Assembly (NCBI GenBank): GCA_015660865.1
Contig: JACTUA010000008.1
Coordinates: 1 to 50,546 of the forward strand
Length of the DNA stretch: 50,546 nucleotides
Direction of reading: 5' to 3'
DNA from: Methanomicrobiales archaeon
Lineage (GTDB): Archaea; Halobacteriota; Methanomicrobia; Methanomicrobiales; JACTUA01
A program made the translations under genes and the position numbers. Within the stretch, counting starts at the first letter, position 1, and the number at the start of each line of letters is the position of its first letter. The notes beneath the pieces were generated by a model. That model was not told the origin of the DNA. It searched no databases and saw nothing but the letters and a program-made list of their open reading frames with translations. Shown piece after piece: positions 27,543-36,237 of this stretch.

Positions 27543-28235
27543 TCAGAGTACCCGGACCTGCCCGCCCCCCTTGGAGACCTTCCGTACAAGGTTCTCGAGC
27601 TCCTGCTGCATCCCTCCGGGTATCTTGACCACGCAGATCCAGGATCCATCCTTCTGCCACTCCTCCTGCTCGATCCGGGCGAAGGCATCGATATCCCCGT
27701 AGGCCTTCGCCGCATGCTCGGGAGGGATCTTCACCGCTACCCGGAGCTCCTCGAACCGGATGGGGATGAGGGGGCGCAGGGCCTTCATGGTCTCGGCCAC
27801 CAGGTCGTCGAAGGGCTTGAAGGGGTCGATGGTAACCTTCGCCTCCTCCATGGCCATCTCGATCCGCGCCGGGGGATGGGGGAGCCCCGTCTGGGGGTTG
27901 ATCGCATGCCGGGCGATGAAGGTGATGACCTGCCCCCTCTTCTCTTCGATCAGGTGCCTGCGCTGCTCGGAGGTGAGGTGGATCTCGCCCTTTTCGATGA
28001 TGCGCCTCGCTATGGTCTCGAAATCGGTGGTCTGGAAGACCTTCTGGAGGGACTCGTCCGAGGACTTCTCGGCCCGGGAGGCGTTCTCGAAGATGAAGAT
28101 GGCCGCGACGGCGTCCTCGATATCGATCTCCTCGCCGTGCCGGATCTTCACGGAAAGGTCGGGGTCCACGAGGATCTCGAAACGCTCCCCGTGGGTCTCC
28201 AGCCGGGCAACGACCGCCCGGTCCAGGGGGATCAT
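27543..28235 (-). CDS. Ribosome assembly factor SBDS
   Basis: The 230-residue protein begins [25 protein letters not shown], the SBDS N-terminal domain, with the two further domains of archaeal SBDS behind it. It helps release the anti-association factor aIF6 from the large subunit. The ATG overlaps the psmA stop by 4 bp. Confidence 0.9.
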   Translation of the reverse strand: MIPLDRAVVARLETHGERFEILVDPDLSVKIRHGEEIDIEDAVAAIFIFENASRAEKSSDESLQKVFQTTDFETIARRIIEKGEIHLTSEQRRHLIEEKRGQVITFIARHAINPQTGLPHPPARIEMAMEEAKVTIDPFKPFDDLVAETMKALRPLIPIRFEELRVAVKIPPEHAAKAYGDIDAFARIEQEEWQKDGSWICVVKIPGGMQQELENLVRKVSKGGGQVRVL

Positions 28236-28966
28236 GCTACGCCGGTGTGCTCGAACTGCTCGACGAAGCTCGCGACCTCTGCCTTGGCCATCTTCCGGAA
28301 GGTGCGGGTCTTCTGCTCCACGATGCCGATCTCCACCGCATTCACGTCGAACTTCCCCTCGGTGGCGGCATGGAGGGCCTTCAAGCCCAGCAGGATCGCG
28401 TCCTTGCAGCCTGCGTCCGGGTTGTACTCCTCCTCGAAGACCTTCATCACCGCGGGCCGCCCCGTCCCGATGCCCGTGGCCTTGTACTCGAGGAGGGTGC
28501 CGCTCGGGTCGGTCTCGAAGAGGCGGGCGGTGCCGTCCGAGACGCCGGCGATGAGGAGGGCAGTCCCGTAGGGCCGGGCGCCGCCGAACATGGTATAGGT
28601 CTGCATGTGGTCGCAGAGCTTCTTTGCAAGCGTCTCCACGTCGATGGCCTCGTTGTAGGAGACCCGGTTGATCTGGCACTCGATCCTGGCCCGGTCCACG
28701 AGGGCCCGGGCGTCCCCAACGAGGCCACTCGAGGCAACCCCGATGTGCTCGTCGATCTTGAAGATCTTCTCGATGGAGGAGGGCTCCAGGAGCCGGGTCG
28801 CCACCCTCTTGTCCACGATGAGGACGACACCGTCGGTGCACTTGATCCCCACCGCGGTGGTCCCCCGCTTCACTGCCTCGCGGGCGTACTCGACCTGGTA
28901 GAGCCGCCCGTCAGGGGAGAAGACCGTGATGGCACGGTCGTATCCCATCTGGTACTGGGGTTGCAT
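28232..28966 (-). CDS. psmA: Proteasome subunit alpha
   Basis: A 244-residue alpha-type 20S proteasome subunit. The N-terminal gate region [20 protein letters not shown] is diagnostic. Alpha rings cap the catalytic beta rings and dock AAA ATPases. The ATG touches the Pop5 stop. The gene stays with RNase P and SBDS genes as in many euryarchaea. Confidence 0.95.
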   Translation of the reverse strand: MQPQYQMGYDRAITVFSPDGRLYQVEYAREAVKRGTTAVGIKCTDGVVLIVDKRVATRLLEPSSIEKIFKIDEHIGVASSGLVGDARALVDRARIECQINRVSYNEAIDVETLAKKLCDHMQTYTMFGGARPYGTALLIAGVSDGTARLFETDPSGTLLEYKATGIGTGRPAVMKVFEEEYNPDAGCKDAILLGLKALHAATEGKFDVNAVEIGIVEQKTRTFRKMAKAEVASFVEQFEHTGVA

Positions 28967-29442
28967 TACCTCACCTCTCCGTCTTCAGTTGCGAAAAACA
29001 ACATTTCCTGACCTTTTATTCCCTTTTCGATCAAATCAACCTTTTGACCCGAATACGCCCTCGCGAGGAAGATCCTTCCCCCGATCCCGACCTTCCTCTC
29101 CCAGAGGAGCTCCGGCCTGGGGTACATGCGGCTCCTGATGGCATGCAGGGTGCCGCTCGTGGTGATGGTACGGAGGGCAACCCGCTCGTCCCCGACCCGC
29201 GTGATCGTTGAGATGGCGGTGATGAGCCGGTCCTCGGTTCCCCGGCGGCAGCGGACGATCGCCTGCCCTTCCCAGGCCATGACTGAAGGTGAGATCTCGG
29301 ATGATACGGTATCACCCCAGAGGGAGGTGCAGGCCTCGGCAACAGCCGCATATACCTCCCTCGGATCGAGCGATATCCCCTCGGGCACGAACCTGACGAG
29401 GACATACCGCCGCCTCTCGCGCTGGGAAGGGAGCTGGCTCAT
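28966..29442 (-). CDS. rnp2: Ribonuclease P protein component 2 (Pop5)
   Basis: The 158-residue protein has the Pop5 opening [12 protein letters not shown] and the central [17 protein letters not shown] segment. It pairs with Rpp30 to activate the RNase P RNA that matures tRNA 5' ends. It overlaps the Rpp30 gene by 4 bp. The C-terminal 50 residues extend beyond the minimal fold. Confidence 0.85.
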   Translation of the reverse strand: MSQLPSQRERRRYVLVRFVPEGISLDPREVYAAVAEACTSLWGDTVSSEISPSVMAWEGQAIVRCRRGTEDRLITAISTITRVGDERVALRTITTSGTLHAIRSRMYPRPELLWERKVGIGGRIFLARAYSGQKVDLIEKGIKGQEMLFFATEDGEVR

Positions 29443-30074
29443 CCCCGCACCACCTGCACAGGGGATCTCCCGGAGAGGATGGAATCGAGGGAGGAGAGCG
29501 CCCCCATCACCTCGCCCTCCTCCATGTCAAAGAGTCGCGCGAGGAAGACCATATCCCGTACCGAGCGCTGTCCCAGGATCGAACGCGCATTGGAGGCCAG
29601 GGTAACGGGGAAGTGGTACCGGCGGTGGAGCTGGAGGAGATCCCTGTACCGGGAGATCACCCGCTGGCGCTGGATACCCCTTTCCCCGACGAGGGGGGAG
29701 AGATCGAGCTCGACGGCGACTCCCTTCGCCTCCGCCTCCCTTGCTGCGACGTGATTGAAAGCCCCTTTCGGGGACCGCTGGATTCCTTTGAGCACCCGGA
29801 CCCTTCTCAGCCCTATCACGGCCCGGTTGAATGCGAGATCCCCCGAGGTCACCATCACCACCCCGTCGCCCTGGGGGATCCCCTGGAGCGTGGAGACCAC
29901 CTCCTTCACCGAGGTTGCGGCGATGATGGTCCCTTTGAGCACGCCTGGAACCTCGTCGTTCCCGCCCGCTGCGACCACCTGGTCGAACCCGAGCTCGCGG
30001 GCCGTAAGAGCCATTCGCCTGATGGAGGAGTCCCCCTCGGGATAGGGGTGGATGCACCCGTCAATGAGAGGCAT
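29439..30074 (-). CDS. rnp3: Ribonuclease P protein component 3 (Rpp30)
   Basis: A 211-residue PHP-like TIM-barrel protein with the Rpp30 landmarks VAVELDLSPLVGERGIQRQR and TLASNARSILGQRS. It binds Pop5 in archaeal RNase P. It follows the L15e gene by 22 bp and is translationally coupled to the Pop5 gene. Confidence 0.85.
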   Translation of the reverse strand: MPLIDGCIHPYPEGDSSIRRMALTARELGFDQVVAAGGNDEVPGVLKGTIIAATSVKEVVSTLQGIPQGDGVVMVTSGDLAFNRAVIGLRRVRVLKGIQRSPKGAFNHVAAREAEAKGVAVELDLSPLVGERGIQRQRVISRYRDLLQLHRRYHFPVTLASNARSILGQRSVRDMVFLARLFDMEEGEVMGALSSLDSILSGRSPVQVVRG

Positions 30075-30096
30075 GCATGGTCGAAAAAGAGGGGGA

Positions 30097-30687
30097 TTAC
30101 TTCCCGCGGTTCGCGTGGGAGCGGATACTCGGCCGGTTCTTCTCGGTGCCGATACCCTTCCGCCTCATGCCGCGCCCCTTCCGCCCTGCGCTCGTCATAC
30201 CCCGCTCCGCCCGCCCGCGGTGCCCCCGCTCCGCGAGCCAGGAGAGATGCGGGTCCCTCCGGATGGCGGGGTGGTGCCCGTCAACAAGGATCACCTCGTA
30301 CCAGCGGTGGCGGCCGTCCTCCCCGACCCAGTAGGAGTTGAGAACCTCCATATTGGGGAACTTTCTGGATGCCCGCTCCTCGGCGATCCGCTGGAGGCTC
30401 TTTGCCGGGGTCTTCTTCCTCATCCCCATATGGGCCGTCCGCCTGCCCCGGACATAGCGGCTCGCCCGCCGCCCGCCGCGGTGGACCTTCACCCGGGCAA
30501 CGGCAATGCCCTGCTTGGCCTTGTAGCCGAGGGCATGCGCGCGGTCGATCCTCGTGGGGCGATCCACCCGGACCACCGTTCCCTCATCTCTCCATACCTG
30601 CATCCGCTCCCATTGGAGGTCAGCGACGCCGGATGCATCGGCGTGTTTCCAGGCCTCCCGTACGTATGCGTACATCGATCGTACCAT
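30097..30687 (-). CDS. rpl15e: 50S ribosomal protein L15e
   Basis: The 196-residue basic protein starts [14 protein letters not shown] and contains the L15e core [16 protein letters not shown] plus [26 protein letters not shown]. It is the first gene of the superoperon. GAGGTGA lies 7 bases before the ATG. A strong TATA box and a leader hairpin precede it. Confidence 0.95.
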   Translation of the reverse strand: MVRSMYAYVREAWKHADASGVADLQWERMQVWRDEGTVVRVDRPTRIDRAHALGYKAKQGIAVARVKVHRGGRRASRYVRGRRTAHMGMRKKTPAKSLQRIAEERASRKFPNMEVLNSYWVGEDGRHRWYEVILVDGHHPAIRRDPHLSWLAERGHRGRAERGMTSAGRKGRGMRRKGIGTEKNRPSIRSHANRGK

Positions 30688-30736
30688 GGAACATTCACCT
30701 CAAGGTTCAGCCCGTGATAGGCCACATTCCTTTCCA

Positions 30737-30752
30737 ACGGGACGCATCCCGT
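30737..30752 (-). promoter_or_regulatory. Hairpin in the predicted rpl15e leader
   Basis: The 16-bp inverted repeat with arms ACGGGA/TCCCGT and loop TGCG lies inside the 65-70 nt leader predicted from the TATA box. Such a stem could serve autoregulation by a ribosomal protein, but nothing proves it. Confidence 0.4.
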
Positions 30753-30778
30753 GGTTCTGTATAAGTCAGCCGGGGATG

Positions 30779-30786
30779 ATATAAAA
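30779..30786 (-). promoter_or_regulatory. TATA box of the L15e superoperon
   Basis: Minus-strand TTTTATATC (within CCTTTTATATCATC) is one of the best TATA matches in the window. Transcription should begin near 30756, giving a leader of about 68 nt before the L15e ATG. Confidence 0.65.
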
Positions 30787-30793
30787 GGCTCTG

Positions 30794-31261
30794 TCACTCC
30801 CCTTTCCGCTTCTCGAGGACCCGGATCCCGTCGATCACGGTCTCCGGGTACTGCCCCGCTGCATCCTTCTCTGCCGACTTCACCATGTCCCAGATGGTGA
30901 GGAGGGCGACCGAGACGCCGGTCAGGGCCTCCATCTCCACCCCGGTTGGTCCCCGGGAACGGACCGTGACCGTTGCCCGGATGGAGCCCTCGCCGTCGTA
31001 GAAGTCGACGTCGATCCCCGAGAGGGGGATGGGGTGGCAGAGGGGGATGATGCGCGGGGTCTCCTTCACCGCGAGGATCGCGGCCACCCGCGCGGTCGCG
31101 AGGACATTTCCCTTCACCAGGGTCCCCTCCCGTACCGCACGGAGCGTTGTTTCGCGGAGGCGGATCCTTCCTTCAGCAACAGCCTCCCGCACTACCTCTT
31201 CCTTCCCGGAGATGTCCACCATCTGCACCTTATCTCCCTTGATGTGGGTAAACTCAGCCAT
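30794..31261 (-). CDS. moaC: Cyclic pyranopterin monophosphate synthase
   Basis: A 155-residue enzyme making the cyclic pyranopterin of molybdopterin from the MoaA product. The family motifs LCHPIPLSG and RGPTGVEMEALTGVSVALLTIWDM are intact. In methanogens the cofactor carries Mo or W in formylmethanofuran and formate dehydrogenases. The ATG at 31261 overlaps the end of nnrDE by 8 bp; an earlier ATG at 31300 would sit deep in nnrDE. Confidence 0.92.
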   Translation of the reverse strand: MAEFTHIKGDKVQMVDISGKEEVVREAVAEGRIRLRETTLRAVREGTLVKGNVLATARVAAILAVKETPRIIPLCHPIPLSGIDVDFYDGEGSIRATVTVRSRGPTGVEMEALTGVSVALLTIWDMVKSAEKDAAGQYPETVIDGIRVLEKRKGE

Positions 31262-32780
31262 TCCCGGCACCCCCGGCAAAGAGGACGGAGGGTATCTCAT
31301 CCACCAGGTCGCTCGCCGTCATCCCGTCCCCCCTCTTCTGGGCCGCGATCATCCCCGCCGACCCGTTCACGTATGCGGCGATGCAGGCGGCCTCGAAAGC
31401 CGGGAGCCTGCAAAGGAGGGCTCCCGTGACCCCTGCAAGGACATCCCCGGTCCCTGCCACCGCCATCGCGGGGGAGCCCGTCGGGTTGAACCGCACCCTG
31501 CTCCCGTCGGATATGACATCCACCGGCCCCTTGAGGAGGACGACCGGGCGCTCGTTAAAGTGGCCGGTCGTGGAGAAAACCCCCGAAGCTGGTTTTCGAC
31601 CGACGACCGGGCGCTCGTTAGAGTGGCCGGTCGTGGAGAAAACCGGCAATGCCGGTTTTCGACCGACGACTCCGCCCCCTGCAGCCTCCAGCACCGCTCG
31701 CCCGCGGTCCACAAGCCCTTCGGGGGGGAGGTTTCCGGTCATCCGCTGGAACTCCCCGGCATGGGGCGTATAGATGGTCTCCTTCGAGACCGGCAGGGGG
31801 AGGCGGAGGGCGTCTGCATCGAAGACCGCCTTCCTGGCCGCATCTGCCACGGCGAGGACAACATCATGGCTCTCGGTGCCCAGGCCGTTTCCCACCACCA
31901 CTGCATCGGCCCGTTCCACGAGGCCGAGGATCCTCTCGAGATGGCCGGTGGAGATGCGATCTCCTTCCAGCCGCTCGTGGATGAGGTCCGGGACAGGTTC
32001 AAAGACCGGGGAGGCTATCCGCACGATGTCCGCCCCTGCCCGGAGGGCTCCCAACCCGGCAAGGTAGGGGGCTCCTTGGTAGGGCCCTCCACCGATGACC
32101 AGGACCTCCCCGTTCTCACCTTTCCGCGCATTCGCTGCCCGTCGCGGGACCAGGGTGAGATCGCCCGGACCCATGAAGACCTCGGCCGCGAGGGGGATCC
32201 CGATGTCTGCCACCTCAGCACCCTCGGTCTTTGGCCGGTGGAAGGCGCAGATCCGGGTGGCCCGCATCCCCAGCGTTGGGAGATCGGCAGCGATGATCGG
32301 GACCTTTGTCCCGCTAGCGAGCTCAACGCAGCGCGAGATAGGCTCCCGTGCCGTGCCCGAGGCACCGGTACCGATGAGCGCATCGATGATGACATCCGCG
32401 GCGGCAAAAAGGGGTGAGAGGACATCGACATCGGAAGCACACTTCACCGGGTAGAGGATGACCGCGGAGCCTGCCAGGATGCGGAGCTGGACCTCGGTTT
32501 CGGGGGCTAGGGGACCGTCAGAGGCATATATGACGTCGGTGGAGAGGTTCTGGAGGTAGCGTGCCGCAGCCATCCCGTCCCCCCCGTTCCTCCCTCTCCC
32601 GCAAAGGACGAGGACCCGGGAGGGTGAGAACTCAAGAGCCATTCCGGCGAGCGCCCTCCCCGCGCTCTCCATCATCTGGAGGGACCCCACACCGAGGGTG
32701 ATGGCGTTCCCCTCCACCGCCCGCATCCGTGCCGCGCTCACGAGCCCCTTCTCAAGGAACTCCCGCATCTCCGGTTCCAT
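31254..32780 (-). CDS. nnr: Bifunctional NAD(P)H-hydrate epimerase/dehydratase with in-frame repeat insertion
   Basis: A 508-residue fusion that repairs hydrated NAD(P)H. The N-terminal YjeF_N epimerase (about 1-210) has CGRGRNGGDG, and the C-terminal ADP-dependent dehydratase (about 220-508) has GGGPYQGAPYLAG, the TPHAGEF motif and the active site VAGTGDVLAGVTGA. Between EAAGGG and VVLLKGP, where the family has a short loop, lies a 42-residue insert (about 371-412). It consists of two near-identical 21-residue copies (GRKPA-x2-VFSTTGH-x-NERPVV). The frame is kept, so the enzyme is probably intact. The start ATG at 32780 follows a TATA box by about 29 bp. Confidence 0.9.
   Translation of the reverse strand: MEPEMREFLEKGLVSAARMRAVEGNAITLGVGSLQMMESAGRALAGMALEFSPSRVLVLCGRGRNGGDGMAAARYLQNLSTDVIYASDGPLAPETEVQLRILAGSAVILYPVKCASDVDVLSPLFAAADVIIDALIGTGASGTAREPISRCVELASGTKVPIIAADLPTLGMRATRICAFHRPKTEGAEVADIGIPLAAEVFMGPGDLTLVPRRAANARKGENGEVLVIGGGPYQGAPYLAGLGALRAGADIVRIASPVFEPVPDLIHERLEGDRISTGHLERILGLVERADAVVVGNGLGTESHDVVLAVADAARKAVFDADALRLPLPVSKETIYTPHAGEFQRMTGNLPPEGLVDRGRAVLEAAGGGVVGRKPALPVFSTTGHSNERPVVGRKPASGVFSTTGHFNERPVVLLKGPVDVISDGSRVRFNPTGSPAMAVAGTGDVLAGVTGALLCRLPAFEAACIAAYVNGSAGMIAAQKRGDGMTASDLVDEIPSVLFAGGAGNG
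31539..31664 (-). repeat. Tandem pair of 63-bp palindromic elements inserted in frame in nnr
   Basis: Two 63-bp copies lie at 31539-31601 and 31602-31664. They differ mainly in the centre of one hairpin. Each unit holds two inverted repeats. In copy 2, one is a perfect 11-bp stem (31638-31660) flanked by outer CGGTCG/CGACCG arms; the other is an imperfect 11-bp stem starting ACCGG. The unit is 21 codons with no stop, and a GACGAC hexamer borders both units and recurs downstream at 31665-31670. Confidence 0.85.
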
Positions 32781-32803
32781 TACAGCTACCCTTCATCTGG
32801 AGG

Positions 32804-32814
32804 GAGATATATTC
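32804..32814 (-). promoter_or_regulatory. TATA box of nnr-moaC
   Basis: Minus-strand GAATATATCTC is centred about 29 bp from the nnr ATG, predicting a nearly leaderless transcript. On the plus strand the same bases overlap the ribosome site of the divergent DHH gene. Confidence 0.5.
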
Positions 32815-32815
32815 T

Positions 32816-34216
32816 ATGATAATGGATCTCCTGTCGGACGCGGAGGCCGCCGCTGGCCTCGTGGCTGAAGCGGGCGAGGTGACCCTCGTCTCCCACATCG
32901 ATGCCGACGGCATCTGCTCTGAGGCGATCCTCTCCCTCGCCCTCGAACGGCGGGGGATCCCCGTCCACCCCATCTTCGTCAGGCAGCTGGAGCCGATGAC
33001 GATGGGCACCGTCCCGAAGGACCGTTCCTTCAAGATCTTCACCGACCTCGGTTCAGGGCAGCAGAACCTCCTCGCAGAGCACGGTCTCTCCGAGGATGAG
33101 GTCCTCATCCTGGACCACCATGTCAGCCAGCCCGCGGGAAAGTCCTACCGCGAGGTGAACGCCCTCAATTACGGGCACGGGAAGCTCGCCGCATCGGGCG
33201 TGGCATACCTCGTCGCCCGGGCCCTGGATCCGAAGAATACGGATCTCGCCAAGCTCGCGGTGATAGGGAACGTCGGGGACATGATGGCCCGGACGGATCT
33301 GGGGCTGATTGGCCCGTCACGGGAGATCGCGGAGGATGGGGTCCGCCACGGCTCGATCGAGGTGGTGAAGAAGGATCTCAACTGCTTCGGCATCTCCACC
33401 CGGCCGGTCCACCTCTGCCTCGCGTACAGCGACGACCCCTTCGTCCCCGGCGTCACGAGCAACCCGAACGGGGCCCTCCAGTTCCTCCAGCGCCTCGGGG
33501 TCAACCTGAAGCACCCTTCGGGCCGCTGGCTCGTCTGGGAGGAGATCCCCATCGAGGAGAAGAGGAGGGTGATCTCTGCCCTCGCCCAGCAGCTCCTCTC
33601 CCATGGGAGGAGCCCCGACCGGCTCCTCGCCGAGGCCTATCTCTTCCCCGGTGAGACCCAGAGACCCCTCCGCAACGCCTCCGAGTTCGCCACGGTGCTC
33701 AACGCGTGCGGGAGGTGGGCGAAGCCGACCGTCGGGGCGAGGATCTGCCGGGGGGACCGGGGGATCGCTTTCCGTGAGGCTGAGCGGATGCTCACCCACC
33801 ACAGGGGGATGATCCGGGACCTCCTCCAGTTCATCCTGGAGAAGGGGGTGACCGAGATCTCCCATCTCCAGCACATCCATGTCGGGGACCGGTTCCCGGA
33901 TACCATCATCGGGATCGGTGCAGGGATGGCCCTGTCGAGGCTCAACCGGAGAAAGCCGATCCTGATCATGGCAGAGATGAGCGATGACCCCCTGATCACC
34001 AAGGTCTCCATGAGGACAAACGAGGAGATGGTGAAGGGGGGCACCGATCTCCAGCAGGCCATCGTCGACGCGACATCCGAGGTGGGGGGGTCCGGCGGCG
34101 GCCACCGCATCGCCGCAGGGGCCTACATCCCCAGGGAACTCGAGGAGAGGTTCATCCACTGTGTCAACCGAAGGCTCGAATGCCAGAATGCTCGCCCGGG
34201 TCAGGACCATCGCTGA
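32816..34216 (+). CDS. RecJ-like DHH-family phosphoesterase
   Basis: A 466-residue DHH/DHHA1 protein. Motif I is VSHIDADG, the DHH motif is ILDHHVSQP, and the C-terminal nucleic-acid-binding glycine motif is GGSGGGHRIAAG. Archaeal members of this size act as RecJ-like nucleases; one type, GAN, binds the GINS replication complex, another acts on RNA. Which one this is cannot be told from sequence alone. The ATG at 32816 has GGAGGGAG 9 bases upstream. Confidence 0.82.
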   Translation: MIMDLLSDAEAAAGLVAEAGEVTLVSHIDADGICSEAILSLALERRGIPVHPIFVRQLEPMTMGTVPKDRSFKIFTDLGSGQQNLLAEHGLSEDEVLILDHHVSQPAGKSYREVNALNYGHGKLAASGVAYLVARALDPKNTDLAKLAVIGNVGDMMARTDLGLIGPSREIAEDGVRHGSIEVVKKDLNCFGISTRPVHLCLAYSDDPFVPGVTSNPNGALQFLQRLGVNLKHPSGRWLVWEEIPIEEKRRVISALAQQLLSHGRSPDRLLAEAYLFPGETQRPLRNASEFATVLNACGRWAKPTVGARICRGDRGIAFREAERMLTHHRGMIRDLLQFILEKGVTEISHLQHIHVGDRFPDTIIGIGAGMALSRLNRRKPILIMAEMSDDPLITKVSMRTNEEMVKGGTDLQQAIVDATSEVGGSGGGHRIAAGAYIPRELEERFIHCVNRRLECQNARPGQDHR

Positions 34217-34658
34217 CTACCAGTTCGGGACCGGAGCAGGGGCGGGGCTCTTCCCCGATGGGTGCGAGTTCCAGCTCTCCCAGACGGGACGGGTCCGCCA
34301 GATCCTCGTTTCCGGGGAACGTCTTGCAACCGTTCGTGCGAGCGACGGACGTCTTACCCTCTCTTATGCGGGCGCCACCCGGCTCATCAAAGCCATCCCC
34401 CCGCCGATGTACCGGGTCTCTATCGATCCGGCGGTCTCGGAGTTCATCGCGAAGGGGAAGACCGCCTTTGCAAAGCACGTGATCGCCGCTGACCCCGGGA
34501 TCCGGGCAGGGGACGAGGTGCTCGTGGTCATGGGGGATGACGAGCTCCTCGCCACGGGGATGGCGCTCCTGGGCGGGGCGGAGATGCTGGCATTTAATTA
34601 CGGTCCAGCGGTAAAGGTACGGCAGGGAAGGGAGAGCCCGTGTTTCCAGGACGAATGA
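34188..34658 (+). CDS. PUA-domain RNA-binding protein
   Basis: The 156-residue protein has a C-terminal PUA domain (about 75-148): YRVSIDPAVSEFIAKGKTAFAKHVIAADPGIRAGDEVLVV. The N-terminal part, beginning RTIADYQFGTGAG, resembles the C-terminal region of archaeosine transglycosylase-type proteins. The target RNA is unknown. The ATG at 34188 is preferred over GTG 34161 because homologues start near ADYQFG. It overlaps both neighbours. Confidence 0.78.
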   Translation: MLARVRTIADYQFGTGAGAGLFPDGCEFQLSQTGRVRQILVSGERLATVRASDGRLTLSYAGATRLIKAIPPPMYRVSIDPAVSEFIAKGKTAFAKHVIAADPGIRAGDEVLVVMGDDELLATGMALLGGAEMLAFNYGPAVKVRQGRESPCFQDE

Positions 34659-34984
34659 ACCCCCGGAAGATGAAGCAGATGATGAACAAGCTCGGCATGG
34701 AGATGGAGCCCCTGGAAGGAGTGGAGCGGATCGTCATCTCCACGGCGACGGGGAACTACATCTTCGACGGGGCAGAGGTGGTCGCGATGACCATGCAGGG
34801 GGTGAAGACCTTCCAGATCACCGGTGAGCCGCGGTTCGAGCCGAAGGCGCCCCCCATCTCCGACGAGGACGTAAAGCTCGTGATGGAGCAGACGAAGGCC
34901 CCCGAGGAGAAGGTCCGCCGGACCCTGGCCGAGACCAGTGGCGACATCGCCGAGGCAATCCTGCGGCTCCAGGGCCATGGTTGA
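34640..34984 (+). CDS. nac: Nascent polypeptide-associated complex protein (alpha-NAC)
   Basis: A 114-residue ribosome-associated chaperone: an N-terminal basic MNPRKMKQMMNKLGM, a NAC domain including VERIVISTATGNYIF, and a C-terminal UBA-like helix triplet (VKLVMEQTKAPEEKVRRTLAETSGDIAEAI). Archaeal NAC is a homodimer at the tunnel exit. The start is GTG 34640, overlapping the PUA gene by 19 bp. Confidence 0.92.
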   Translation: MFPGRMNPRKMKQMMNKLGMEMEPLEGVERIVISTATGNYIFDGAEVVAMTMQGVKTFQITGEPRFEPKAPPISDEDVKLVMEQTKAPEEKVRRTLAETSGDIAEAILRLQGHG

Positions 34985-35702
34985 GGACGGGGACCGGGTC
35001 CTCCTCGTCCGGGAGGACAGGGAGTTCTACGTCCAGGCTGGGAACAAGCAGTTCGCGACCGACCTCGGGACCATTGACCTCTCGGTCCTCGTCGGAGCAG
35101 AGCCCGGGGACGTGGTGAGGACCCACCTGGGATCCGAGTTCGTCGTGCGGCTCCCCCGGGCGCCGGACTTCTTCACCCACGCGGCACGGAGCGGCGCCCC
35201 CATGCTCCCCAAGGACATCGGCCTCGTCATCGCCCATACAGGCATGAACCGGCATGACGAGATCCTCGACGCCGGCACAGGATCAGGGATCGCGGTCATC
35301 TACTACGCCGGTATCGCGAAGTCGGTGAAGACCTACGAGATCCGGTCCAACTTCTCGAAGATGGCGGCAAAGAACCTGAAGGCCGCACACATCGATAACG
35401 TCGAGATCGTGGAGGGTGATATCCTCACCGCCGACGGAAAATACGATATCGTCCACCTGGACATGCATATCAGCCCGGAGCACATCTCCCATGCCCACGC
35501 GCTCCTCCGGCCAGGCGGGTTCCTGGCCTGCTACTCACCGTTCCTCGAGCAGCTCTTCATCATTGTCGAGGAGGCGAAGAAGCTCTTCCCCGAGGTGCAT
35601 ATTCGAGAGAGCATCGAGCGGGAGATCGTCCGGAGCCCCCGGGGCACGCGGCCCTCCACCCGGGTATCCCACTCGGGCTACCTGACGTTCGCGAGGAAGT
35701 AA
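34977..35702 (+). CDS. trmI: tRNA (adenine-57/58-N1)-methyltransferase TrmI
   Basis: A 241-residue SAM-dependent methyltransferase of the TrmI group. The N-terminal beta domain is followed by the SAM site ILDAGTGSGIAVIYYAG (motif I) and the acidic loop DGKYDIVHLDM. Archaeal TrmI methylates A57 and A58 in the T-loop. The ATG lies within the last codons of the NAC gene (8-bp overlap). Confidence 0.88.
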   Translation: MVEDGDRVLLVREDREFYVQAGNKQFATDLGTIDLSVLVGAEPGDVVRTHLGSEFVVRLPRAPDFFTHAARSGAPMLPKDIGLVIAHTGMNRHDEILDAGTGSGIAVIYYAGIAKSVKTYEIRSNFSKMAAKNLKAAHIDNVEIVEGDILTADGKYDIVHLDMHISPEHISHAHALLRPGGFLACYSPFLEQLFIIVEEAKKLFPEVHIRESIEREIVRSPRGTRPSTRVSHSGYLTFARK

Positions 35703-35709
35703 GAGAACC

Positions 35710-36084
35710 CTACAACTTTTCCAGCGCTTCCCGCCCCGTCATCCCGACCTTCACCCCTCGTGACTGCGCAGGTACGTTTGCATCTTTCACGATCCCTGCG
35801 AGGAGGTCGGGGATGGATACTATCGAGGGTCCGGTGGATGGCCTCACCCGCGCTGCGGGATACCCGAACTTCTCCAGGGCTGCGACATCGAATGCCCCGC
35901 ACCCCACCATTCCCACATCAGTAACAACCCCGACCAGGCTCACCGGCCCCAAGGGGTAGACAAAACCCCTCGCGGTTTTCCCTCCGAGCTCCACGTTTAT
36001 ATCGCACATCGGTATCACTGGAACCATCTGGCGGGGCCGGGTCAAGAACTCTTCCACCGAAAAACCCTCTTCGCAAGATCTCAT
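35710..36084 (-). CDS. DUF1805 family protein (YunC-like)
   Basis: A 124-residue protein with the DUF1805 core: a substrate-like pocket region VTDVGMVGCGAFDVAALEKFGYPAARV and the closing helix VKVGMTGREALEKL. The family is small and uncharacterised. Alternative starts at residue 20 (36027) or 26 (36009) would leave the core intact, and homologues often begin near the latter. It is convergent with trmI (7-bp gap) and divergent from pyrB. Confidence 0.72.
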   Translation of the reverse strand: MRSCEEGFSVEEFLTRPRQMVPVIPMCDINVELGGKTARGFVYPLGPVSLVGVVTDVGMVGCGAFDVAALEKFGYPAARVRPSTGPSIVSIPDLLAGIVKDANVPAQSRGVKVGMTGREALEKL

Positions 36085-36237
36085 CGAGCCCGCGTACCAG
36101 CCGGGTGGATACTTCTATCAGGAGTGATGCCGAATAATTTCTGGAAAACCCACACCGAACCGGAAGGGGGATTTCTCGCGGAGTCTCGAAAATGATACTG
36201 TTCCTGGAAGGATCCGGGCACCGGGCGGGGTGATCCG

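Noticed and set aside
31539-31664. CRISPR-like array
   Set aside because: Only two adjacent units with no spacers, lying inside a coding frame and without cas genes.
35960-35980. AAAAC/GTTTT stem inside the DUF1805 gene as another copy of the nnr palindrome
   Set aside because: Only a few bases of the stem agree; flanking sequence is unrelated and the residues there fit the family.
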